From: UBA7446 sp024639165 | Lineage (GTDB): Bacteria; Bacteroidota; Bacteroidia; Flavobacteriales; Flavobacteriaceae | DNA length: 64,000 bases | Assembly (NCBI GenBank): GCA_024639165.1 | Contig: JAHEIX010000003.1 | Location: 253,073 to 317,072 of the forward strand | Reading direction: 5' to 3' | Part shown: in pieces, positions 52,603 through 60,145 of the stretch | Layout: the number at the start of each line of letters is the position of its first letter | Numbering within the stretch: the first letter of the stretch is position 1 | Made by a program: the position numbers and the translations under genes | The notes under the pieces: model-generated | Database searches by the model: none | Seen by the model: the letters and a program-made list of their open reading frames with translations, nothing else | What the model was told of the DNA's origin: nothing

Positions 52603-52676
52603 GGTCGCGTAGCTCAGCTGGATAGAGCATCTGCCTTCTAAGCAGACGGTCCTAGGTTCGAATCCTAGCGCGATCA
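52603..52676 (+). tRNA. tRNA-Arg (anticodon TCT)
   Basis: The acceptor GGTCGCG pairs with CGCGATC, the D arm is AGCTCAGCTGGATAGAGC, the anticodon loop is CTTCTAA, and the T arm is AGGTTCGAATCCT. It is 74 nt including discriminator A; CCA is not encoded. It reads AGA/AGG codons. It is 71 bp behind tRNA-Ser and probably cotranscribed. A recombinase remnant follows directly. Confidence 0.95.
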
Positions 52677-52683
52677 CGTAATC

Positions 52684-52720
52684 GGAGAATTGATTCACAG
52701 AAATTGGTTCTCCTTTTTTT
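52684..52720 (+). terminator. Rho-independent terminator of the tRNA unit
   Basis: A GGAGAA/TTCTCC stem with an 18-base loop is followed by seven T. It begins 7 bp after the tRNA-Arg end. Confidence 0.7.
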
Positions 52721-52999
52721 ATGTTTGAGATTTCCTTCGATAAAATCGGAATTGACCCAAAAATAGCGTTCACTTTTGGGGTTCGAACTTGGTCGTTTGA
52801 CTTGTCGTAACCCAATCCGGATGGAAAGACTAAATTTTGCAGTTTTTTGTCTTTGTTTTAAATCCCCATCAGCCCAAATCTTCTCGAGAGATTCGGATAA
52901 AGTAAGGGCTTTATCAATGGCCAGTTCAAGGTTCGAACTACTAAGTGTTGGATTTTCAATTTTTGACTGTAGTTCATCTTTTTGAGTTTCATCTTGTAT
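52707..52999 (-). pseudogene. C-terminal remnant of a serine recombinase
   Basis: Reading leftwards from 52999, one frame gives a helical tail (ELAIDKALTLSESLEKIWAD, GDLKQRQ). A one-base frameshift at a run of six T (plus strand, 52843-52848) moves into LQNLVFPSGLGYDKSNDQVR and then TPKVNAIFGSIPILSKEISN, KKGE. This is the conserved C-terminus of large serine recombinases in Bacteroidota (W-x(n)-Q-K-L-V-F-P-x-G-x-x-Y-D, R-T-x-x-x-N-x-x-F). The catalytic N-terminal domain is absent: an in-frame TAA stops the frame at 53000-53002. The fragment ends at the tRNA terminator, so it marks a decayed integration next to tRNA-Arg. Confidence 0.75.
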
Positions 53000-53109
53000 T
53001 TAAATCATGTGTTAGATAAGGTTCTTCAAACTCGTGTACTTATTTTGCAAAAAAACCATTTGTAACACAACATGAAACATTTCTTCATTAATTTATAGGT
53101 TATGCGATT
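53000..53109. other. AT-rich gap before the carbohydrate locus
   Basis: I see no gene, repeat or further recombinase homology here. It contains the leader upstream of the fucosidase promoter. Confidence 0.5.
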
Positions 53110-53117
53110 TAAATTTG
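53110..53117 (+). promoter_or_regulatory. -7 box for the fucosidase-sulfatase operon
   Basis: TAAATTTG (TAnnTTTG) ends 17 bp before the ATG at 53135. It lies within the in-frame extension that begins at 53102, so the later ATG is the better start. It would drive the four-gene series to 60142. Confidence 0.5.
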
Positions 53118-53134
53118 TTTTAATTACTAATAAA

Positions 53135-54502
53135 ATGAAATATCTATACAGTCTATTTGTTACGCTTTTAATTTTTGTAACCCCTTTATTTTCACAAAAC
53201 ATTAATAAACTTGCAATTCCATCAGAAAAAGTTGATCGAATGCAATGGTGGAGTGAGGCACGCTTTGGTATGTTCATCCATTGGGGTTTGTATGCCTTGC
53301 CTGCCCGTCACGAATGGGTAATGAGTAATGAACAAATCTCTAAAAAAGATTATAAAAAATATGTAGAATTCTTTAATCCAGATCTTTATGACCCAAGAGA
53401 ATGGGCTAAGCTCGCAAAAAATGCGGGTATGAAATATGTAGTTTTTACTGCTAAACACCACGATGGATTTTCAATGTACGATTCAAAATATTCAGATTTT
53501 AAAGTTACGAACTCTCCTATCGGAAGGGATCTTTTAAAAGAATTAATTGATGCGTTTAGGGCTGAAGACATCCGGATAGGTTTATACTACTCTTTAATTG
53601 ATTGGCATCACCCAGATTTCTTAGTTAACGAACACATACACCCAGAGCGTAACAAGCAAGAGGAAATAGCAAATGATGAAAATCGAGACAAGAATAAGTT
53701 TCAACGTTTTCTTATGAATCAAATAACAGAGCTCTTGACTAACTATGGTCAAATTGATGTTTTGTTTGCTGATTTTTCTTATCCACACAAAAAAAATGGC
53801 AAAGGGAAATCATATTGGAATTCCGAGGCACTATATAAGCAAATTCGGAAACTTCAACCAAATATTGTTCTTAATGATCGATTAGATTTAGAAGAAGAGG
53901 GTGGCTGGGACTATAAAAGCCCCGAACAGTTTATGCCTAAGAACTGGGTTACTTATCAAGGGGAAAAAGTACCTTGGGAAACATGTCAAACTTTTTCTGG
54001 TTCATGGGGTTATCACAGAGACCAATATACTTGGAAAAGCATTAGACAAACAATAGTGATGTTGATTGAGACAGTAAGTAAAGGCGGAAATTTACTCTTA
54101 AACGTTGGTCCGACTGCACGTGGCGTTATTCAAGATGAAGCTGTTGAACGCCTTGAGGCCACACATCAATGGATGAAATACAACAGTCGTTCAATATATG
54201 GGTGTACCGCAGCACCAGACGAGTTTGAAACGCCAGATAATTGCCTTTTGACCTATAATCCAAAAACCAATAGGCTGTATGTTCATGTGTTGGAGTGGCC
54301 ATTTAAAACAATCTACCTGCCGGGCTTGGCTGGAAAAGTCAAATATGCCCAAATTTTAAACGATGCATCAGAATTGAAATTGGGCACCCAAAAAGGCGCT
54401 TGGTTGGACGATGTATCAGAAGGTGACAATGGATTAAAAATCAATATACCCGTGCGTTCACCTAACGTGGAGATTCCCGTAATTGAGCTTTTTTTGAAAT
54501 AA
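53135..54502 (+). CDS. alpha-L-fucosidase, GH29
   Basis: It hydrolyses terminal alpha-L-fucose. The start MKYLYSLFVTLLIFVTPLFSQ is a signal peptide, so it is periplasmic or surface-bound. The GH29 core has WWSEARFGMFIHWGLYALPA, the substrate His pair AKHHDGFSMYDS, GLYYSLIDWHHPDF and the nucleophile Asp 213 in DVLFADFSYPH. A C-terminal beta domain follows the LLLNVGPTARGVI segment. At 455 aa it is complete. It is the first gene of a series with two sulfatases and a GH2 enzyme, so its substrate is probably a fucose-containing sulfated glycan. Confidence 0.93.
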   Translation: MKYLYSLFVTLLIFVTPLFSQNINKLAIPSEKVDRMQWWSEARFGMFIHWGLYALPARHEWVMSNEQISKKDYKKYVEFFNPDLYDPREWAKLAKNAGMKYVVFTAKHHDGFSMYDSKYSDFKVTNSPIGRDLLKELIDAFRAEDIRIGLYYSLIDWHHPDFLVNEHIHPERNKQEEIANDENRDKNKFQRFLMNQITELLTNYGQIDVLFADFSYPHKKNGKGKSYWNSEALYKQIRKLQPNIVLNDRLDLEEEGGWDYKSPEQFMPKNWVTYQGEKVPWETCQTFSGSWGYHRDQYTWKSIRQTIVMLIETVSKGGNLLLNVGPTARGVIQDEAVERLEATHQWMKYNSRSIYGCTAAPDEFETPDNCLLTYNPKTNRLYVHVLEWPFKTIYLPGLAGKVKYAQILNDASELKLGTQKGAWLDDVSEGDNGLKINIPVRSPNVEIPVIELFLK

Positions 54503-54512
54503 CATAAATCAA

Positions 54513-55928
54513 ATGAAACGCCAGGCATTATTTTTATGTGCCCTCTTTTTGAGTAGTTGCACACAGCAATCTGCTCCAAAAAAGCACATAAACAAACCGC
54601 CAAATATTATTATTGTTTTAACAGATGACCAGGGTTTTAAAGATGTGGGGTTTAACGGATCTCAAGATATTTTGACCCCCAACATTGATAAGCTTGCAAA
54701 ACAAGGTATTGTATTTTCAAATGGGTATGTGTCACATCCGTATTGCAGCCCCTCAAGAGCGGGCATTATGACAGGTCGCTATCAGCAACGTTTTGGGCAT
54801 GAACACAATGTTCCATTTGATCCTGAAGACGCTAGCATGGGCACTCCGGCAACCGAAATTTTTTTACCTCAAAAAATGAAAGCGGCAGGTTATAATACCT
54901 ATGCCATAGGCAAATGGCATTTGGGCAATCATCCTTCACTCTTGCCCCATAACAGAGGGTTTGACAAGTGGTTTGGCTTTTCTGGTGGGAATATGAACTA
55001 TTGGGGTTTTTCACAGAACGAAAACCGTATGCACATACAGCGCAATGATATTAAAATAAGTTCTAATGAGTTAACTTATTTGACTGATGATTTTACACGA
55101 GAGGCTTTGTCAAATATTAAAGATAATGGGGATAAGCCTTTCTTTATGTTTTTATCTTATAATGCACCCCATAGCCCTGACCACGCCACCCTAGAATACT
55201 TAAACAAAACAGCGCATATTGAGTACGGTAAGCGCAGTGTCTACGGAGCCATGATTGCAGGAATTGACAAAGGAGTAGGTCAATTGGTAGATTTACTTAC
55301 CGACATGAATATTCGAGATAATACCATGATTGTTTTTTTAAGTGATAATGGAGGACGTTTAGATGCGGCAAACAATGGTCCTTACCGCGGGCATAAGGGA
55401 ATGCTATTTGAAGGAGGAATTCGGGTGCCTTTTGCCATTTCTTGGCCAGCAAAGCTGCCAAAAGGAAAAACCTACAACGAACCCATGATTTCACTTGATT
55501 TATTTGCTACATGTATGGCTGCAGCAGGAATTGAGGTCCATGAAACCGACAAGCTGGACGGCATTAATTTAATACCACTTTTAAGTGAAGATAATACCCA
55601 AAAAAGAGAAAGAACGCTTTACTGGCGTGTGGCAAATGGCGAAGAATACGCGATAAGAAAAGGAAACTTTAAACTAATCAAAAGTGCGTACAAAAACAAA
55701 ACCATGCTTTTTGATTTAGAACAAGACCGCCAAGAGATTAAGGATGTTTCGTATGATCATCCAGAAGTTGTAACTCAATTACTTACCTTACACCAAAGTT
55801 GGAATGCTGAATTAGCTGTACCAAGGTGGACCGATCCACACATGGACAATGTAAAAAAAGAAGAAGCAAATACACGCGCCTACAGAAAAAAGTCACTGTC
55901 CAAAAAAGAACAACCTCAATATGAATAA
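54513..55928 (+). CDS. S1-family sulfatase, lipoprotein
   Basis: A sulfate-ester hydrolase anchored as a lipoprotein (LCALFLSSCTQQ, Cys 16). Alkaline-phosphatase-like fold: NIIIVLTDDQGFKDVGFNG (metal Asp pair), then the formylglycine motif C78-S-P-S-R in YCSPSRAGIMTGR, GKWHLGNH, and the second metal site FLSDNGGRLDAANNGPYRG. It is 471 aa and complete. The Cys in C-x-P-S-R must be matured by an anaerobic or FGE-type enzyme encoded elsewhere. It overlaps the next sulfatase by 8 bp. Confidence 0.94.
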   Translation: MKRQALFLCALFLSSCTQQSAPKKHINKPPNIIIVLTDDQGFKDVGFNGSQDILTPNIDKLAKQGIVFSNGYVSHPYCSPSRAGIMTGRYQQRFGHEHNVPFDPEDASMGTPATEIFLPQKMKAAGYNTYAIGKWHLGNHPSLLPHNRGFDKWFGFSGGNMNYWGFSQNENRMHIQRNDIKISSNELTYLTDDFTREALSNIKDNGDKPFFMFLSYNAPHSPDHATLEYLNKTAHIEYGKRSVYGAMIAGIDKGVGQLVDLLTDMNIRDNTMIVFLSDNGGRLDAANNGPYRGHKGMLFEGGIRVPFAISWPAKLPKGKTYNEPMISLDLFATCMAAAGIEVHETDKLDGINLIPLLSEDNTQKRERTLYWRVANGEEYAIRKGNFKLIKSAYKNKTMLFDLEQDRQEIKDVSYDHPEVVTQLLTLHQSWNAELAVPRWTDPHMDNVKKEEANTRAYRKKSLSKKEQPQYE

Positions 55929-57642
55929 AAAATTACGAATTTACCACACTAAGGCCTTTCGTTTTATTTTACAATTATGTATCCTGATTTTGATTTCTGT
56001 GTTGTCAAATCAAGAGGTTTACGCTCAAAATAAATCAAGTGAACGTCCAAATATTATTTTTATTCTCACCGATGATCATCGGTACGATTTGTTGGGTTGT
56101 ACTGGAAATACAATCATCCAAACGCCGCATTTAGATAAGCTGGCAGCAGATGGGATACTATTTACAAACGCGCATGTAACAAGTGCTATTTGTACACCGA
56201 GCAGGGCATCCATGTTTTTAAGCCAATTTGAACGTAAACACGGAGTTAATTTTAATTCAGGGACAAGTGTGTCAGCGGATGCTTGGAATAATTCATATCC
56301 TGTTGTATTGCGAAAGAATGGCTATTACACAGGCTACATTGGAAAAAATCACGTTCCCATTGGGGTGGGCGGCTATAAATCGGGGCTTATGGAAGCTTCG
56401 TTTGACTATTGGTATGCGGGCCACGGGCATCTTATGTTTTACCCCAAGGAACGACACGAGATTTTTAATGGTGCTGTAAACGATACGCAAGTTGAGATTT
56501 TAGGTGAGGGAGTAACAGACTTTTTAACTAACGAACACAAGCTTCAAGGCGCAAAGCACTTTTTATCAGGCATTCCAAAGGACAAGCCCTTTTGTATGAG
56601 CATCAATTTTAACTTGCCCCACGGCGCAAGTACCAGTACAATGAAGATGCGTCCGACCGATCTCGAAACCTATAAAAGTTTGTATAGAGACATAGAAATC
56701 CCCTTGCCTAAATACTATACAGAAAAAAAGGCAATCACTTCGCCAAAGCTCCCTGCAGCTGTATTGCATGCCGATGATCGACAAGATATCTATGATTTTG
56801 TGGACAACAAACAAGACTTACGCGAACGCATGATTCGGAATATGCAAGCAGTTACTGGGATAGATGCGCTTGTTGGTAATCTACGGCAAACACTAAAAGA
56901 ACAAAATCTAGACAAGAACACCATCATTATTTTTACTTCTGATCACGGTATTTTTTGGGGTGAAAGTGGCTTGGGAGGTAAAGCGCTGTGTTATGAAGTA
57001 TGTACACGCGTGCCCATGATTATTTATGATCCGAACGCCCCGAGAAAGAGTCGAGGAATAAAAAGTGCCCAGTTGGTGCAAACCATTGACATCGCGCCCA
57101 CCATGCTTTCTTATGCCGCTACACCTATACCCACATCCTATCAGGGAAAGCCCCTGAACGACATGATTCATGGAAACGATATCCCTGTTCGTGAGGTTTT
57201 ATTTACCGAGAACTTATGGTCGACTCATTTTGGAAACCCACGTTGTGAGGCCGTGCAAGACAAAGAGTGGAAATACATACGGTATTATAAAAATGAAAAC
57301 TTATCTGCTCAATATTTGATCGATACTGCCAAAAAATTCAAGGTCAACATGACAAGCATGCTCTATGCAAATCACGACCCACAAATAGCCGTATATCAAT
57401 CTTTTATTGAAGGGCCACTCAACGGAGAGCCTGCAGTTTATGAAGAACTCTATCAGCTTACAAATGACAGTGACGAACAATACAATTTAGCCAATAGTCC
57501 AGCACATACAGACAAACTAAACGAGATGCGCGCGCTTTGGTATAAAACCTTAGTTGAAGCCAGAGGCACTGATGCAATGCAGGTAGTCCGATACACTATG
57601 GATAGCGAAGCAGAACGCGCCCAGTTAGTTAAACCAGAATAA
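55921..57642 (+). CDS. S1-family sulfatase, secreted
   Basis: 573 aa with an N-terminal hydrophobic signal (FRFILQLCILILISVLSNQEVYA-like, ending at AQN). The fold has NIIFILTDDHRYDLLGCTGN, the formylglycine motif C91-T-P-S-R in ICTPSRASMFLSQFERKHG, GKNHVPIGVGGY and the late metal site IIFTSDHGIFWGESGLGG. It differs clearly from the upstream sulfatase (C-T-P-S-R instead of C-S-P-S-R, GKNHV instead of GKWHL), so the two likely act on different sulfate positions. It overlaps the previous gene by 8 bp and is 10 bp from the GH2 gene. Confidence 0.94.
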   Translation: MNKKLRIYHTKAFRFILQLCILILISVLSNQEVYAQNKSSERPNIIFILTDDHRYDLLGCTGNTIIQTPHLDKLAADGILFTNAHVTSAICTPSRASMFLSQFERKHGVNFNSGTSVSADAWNNSYPVVLRKNGYYTGYIGKNHVPIGVGGYKSGLMEASFDYWYAGHGHLMFYPKERHEIFNGAVNDTQVEILGEGVTDFLTNEHKLQGAKHFLSGIPKDKPFCMSINFNLPHGASTSTMKMRPTDLETYKSLYRDIEIPLPKYYTEKKAITSPKLPAAVLHADDRQDIYDFVDNKQDLRERMIRNMQAVTGIDALVGNLRQTLKEQNLDKNTIIIFTSDHGIFWGESGLGGKALCYEVCTRVPMIIYDPNAPRKSRGIKSAQLVQTIDIAPTMLSYAATPIPTSYQGKPLNDMIHGNDIPVREVLFTENLWSTHFGNPRCEAVQDKEWKYIRYYKNENLSAQYLIDTAKKFKVNMTSMLYANHDPQIAVYQSFIEGPLNGEPAVYEELYQLTNDSDEQYNLANSPAHTDKLNEMRALWYKTLVEARGTDAMQVVRYTMDSEAERAQLVKPE

Positions 57643-57652
57643 GCATACCAAC

Positions 57653-60142
57653 ATGAAAATAACGATCAGACCACTGTATTTTTTTCTCATTATTTCACTA
57701 GCCTTGTTTCAATCGTGCAGTCAGCAGCTGACCACTGAACCAGTAAGCTTTAACGAGGGGTGGAGGTTTGCCAAAGGAGCTGTAGTTGGTGCATCCGAAA
57801 TGGATTTTGACGATACTATGTGGCGCAATATAACACTGCCTCACGACTGGGCCATTGAAGGGCCATTTGACAGCTCTTACAATGCACGAAGTGGTGGATT
57901 GCCTTTTCATGGAATTGGTTGGTACCGTAAAAAATTTGACATACCAAACTCCGTTAAGGGAAAACACGTGACGCTTCATTTTGATGGTGCCATGAATAAC
58001 GCCAAAGTTTGGCTTAACGGAACTCTTGTTGGCGACCGTCCGTATGGATATATCGGTTTTTCGGTTGATTTAAGTCCGCATTTAAATTATGGAGGATCAA
58101 ATGTGGTTGCGGTTCAATTGGCGCCAGAAGACTTTTCTTCGAGGTGGTATCCTGGAGCAGGTATTTATCGAAATACTTGGCTCGAGATAAACAATGAAGT
58201 TCATGTTCCCAAATGGGGTACGTTTATTACTACCCCAAACATTACCGAAAACGAAGCATCAGTGCGTGTTCTTACAGAGGTTAAAAACATTGCTAATAGT
58301 GACAAAGAAGTTAGCTTACAGACTGTTATTTACGATCCCAACAACAAAGAGGTGGGTAACACCAACAGTATAGTTCAAACCAAACAAAATACTACCGTGG
58401 AGGCAGTTCAAACCCTTAGCGTTGAAACGCCCATGCTTTGGGATTTAGACAAACCAAACTTGTATAATGCCATGACGACAATTAAGTTTGGCGATACGGT
58501 TTTGGATACCTACAAAACGACTTTCGGAATAAGAACCATAGCGTATGGTGCTGATTTTGGCTTTAAACTCAACGATAAAAAGACACGTTTTAAAGGGGTA
58601 TGCTTGCATCATGATTTGGGTCCATTGGGAACAGCTGTAAACAAGCGCGCAACCGAACGCCAGCTTGAAATCATGCAAGAAATGGGTGTCAATGCCATTC
58701 GCACCAGCCATAACCCTCCATCACCAGAGCAAGTCCAACTTTGTGACCAAATGGGATTGATGATTCAGGTAGAAGCATTTGATGTTTGGCAAATGGCAAA
58801 AGTAAAAAACGATTACAGCAAGCATTTTGACAAATGGCATGAGCGAGATTTACGTGACATGATTCGCAGCTTTCGAAATAGTCCTTCTGTGGTTATGTGG
58901 AGTATAGGGAACGAGATATTGGAGCAATCACACAAGACCAAGGGTCGCGAAATCACCCATAAATTAGCCGATATATGTCGCGATGAAGATAGTACAAGAC
59001 CTGTCACTGCTGGATTTAATTATTATCCAGCTCCAATAAATAATGGGCTAGCTGAAGCATTGGATTTGGTTGGATGGAATTACAAACCAAGAAAGTATGA
59101 GGAGGTGGTGCAAAAGCAGCCCGACTGGATTGTCTATGGTTCAGAAACAGCCAGTACTGTAAGTAGCCGTGGCACGTATCACTTACCTATTAAAAAGTAT
59201 GAGAAGCACGAATCCTTGCAGATAACCAGTTACGATTTTATCGGACCACCTTGGGCTTATCCACCAGATATTGAATTTGAAGCATTGGAAAAAACATCAA
59301 ATAATTTAGGTGAATTTATTTGGACAGGTTTTGATTATTTAGGAGAACCTACACCATATGGCGGTAAAGATAACTCTACAAATGGGTACTGGAATGGCGA
59401 TTGGCCTGCACGAAGTTCATATTTTGGAGCCGTAGACCTTTGTGGACTTCCAAAAGACAGATTTTATTTATATAAAAGTCAATGGACTAGCGCTCCAATG
59501 GTTCATGTACTGCCGCATTGGAACTGGGAGGGGAAAGAAAACGAAATTATCCCCGTTTTTTCTTACACCAATGCAGAAGAAGTTGAGTTATTTGTCAATG
59601 GAAAATCTTTTGGTAAAAAACGTAAGGGAATGGATAAAGCACCTGTTCCTATAAATTTTATTGACTGGGAAGGAGGGCGCTATAAGGGTACCTTTATGTC
59701 TCCTTACCGATTGATGTGGGAAGTTCCTTATCAGCCCGGATCAATCGAGGTTGTTGCCTACACCAATGGTGAAAGGGTTGCCAAAAAGCGTATAAACACA
59801 GCTGGTGAGCCAGCAAAAATTGAGCTTATTCCAGATAGAGTTGCTCTTCATGCTGACGGTAAGGACATTTCGTTTGTTACAGTGCGTATAACAGATAAAG
59901 ATGGAAATTTGTGTCCAAGTGCTGACAATTTGGTCAAGTTTTCCGTCTCAGATTTGGGAACCATAGCTGCGGTGGGGAATGGAGATCCAGCAACAATGGC
60001 AGCTTTTCAATCGAACAAACGCAAGGCATTCAACGGACTGTGTATGCTTATGGTAAAAACCACAAAAAAATCAGGCTTGATTACTGTTCAAGCTACTTCT
60101 GACACTCTTCAAACAGCTTCTGTCTCCCTAAGGGTAGAATAA
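57653..60142 (+). CDS. GH2 glycoside hydrolase (beta-galactosidase-like), lipoprotein
   Basis: 829 aa with a lipoprotein signal (LALFQSCSQQ, Cys 22). GH2 architecture: sugar-binding domain (WRNITLPHDWAIEGPFDSSY), immunoglobulin-like domain, then the TIM barrel with RTSHNPPSPEQVQLCDQMGL, acid/base Glu 421 in SIGNEILE and nucleophile Glu 498 in YGSETAST. C-terminal DUF4982-like (FSYTNAEEVELFVNGKSFGK) and Ig-like domains follow. Beta-galactosidase is the usual activity of this layout, but beta-glucuronidase or others are possible. It ends the operon, 3 bp from the regulator's stop on the other strand. Confidence 0.9.
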   Translation: MKITIRPLYFFLIISLALFQSCSQQLTTEPVSFNEGWRFAKGAVVGASEMDFDDTMWRNITLPHDWAIEGPFDSSYNARSGGLPFHGIGWYRKKFDIPNSVKGKHVTLHFDGAMNNAKVWLNGTLVGDRPYGYIGFSVDLSPHLNYGGSNVVAVQLAPEDFSSRWYPGAGIYRNTWLEINNEVHVPKWGTFITTPNITENEASVRVLTEVKNIANSDKEVSLQTVIYDPNNKEVGNTNSIVQTKQNTTVEAVQTLSVETPMLWDLDKPNLYNAMTTIKFGDTVLDTYKTTFGIRTIAYGADFGFKLNDKKTRFKGVCLHHDLGPLGTAVNKRATERQLEIMQEMGVNAIRTSHNPPSPEQVQLCDQMGLMIQVEAFDVWQMAKVKNDYSKHFDKWHERDLRDMIRSFRNSPSVVMWSIGNEILEQSHKTKGREITHKLADICRDEDSTRPVTAGFNYYPAPINNGLAEALDLVGWNYKPRKYEEVVQKQPDWIVYGSETASTVSSRGTYHLPIKKYEKHESLQITSYDFIGPPWAYPPDIEFEALEKTSNNLGEFIWTGFDYLGEPTPYGGKDNSTNGYWNGDWPARSSYFGAVDLCGLPKDRFYLYKSQWTSAPMVHVLPHWNWEGKENEIIPVFSYTNAEEVELFVNGKSFGKKRKGMDKAPVPINFIDWEGGRYKGTFMSPYRLMWEVPYQPGSIEVVAYTNGERVAKKRINTAGEPAKIELIPDRVALHADGKDISFVTVRITDKDGNLCPSADNLVKFSVSDLGTIAAVGNGDPATMAAFQSNKRKAFNGLCMLMVKTTKKSGLITVQATSDTLQTASVSLRVE

Positions 60143-60145
60143 TTT

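Noticed and set aside
52600..52815. A reverse-strand frame ending GFEPRTVCLEG...IQLSYAT.
   Set aside because: Its C-terminal half is simply the antisense of tRNA-Arg, a well-known source of false proteins. Its N-terminal half is the end of the recombinase remnant, which I list separately.
52775..52940. GGTTCGAA seen at about 52779 and 52929 as possible attachment-site copies of the tRNA T loop.
   Set aside because: The match is limited to the palindrome GTTCGAAC and does not extend into tRNA-specific sequence; both occurrences lie in the recombinase remnant and probably reflect codons.
52776..52985. A plus-strand frame of 69 codons behind the tRNAs.
   Set aside because: It is the antisense of the recombinase remnant and has no start context or recognisable fold.
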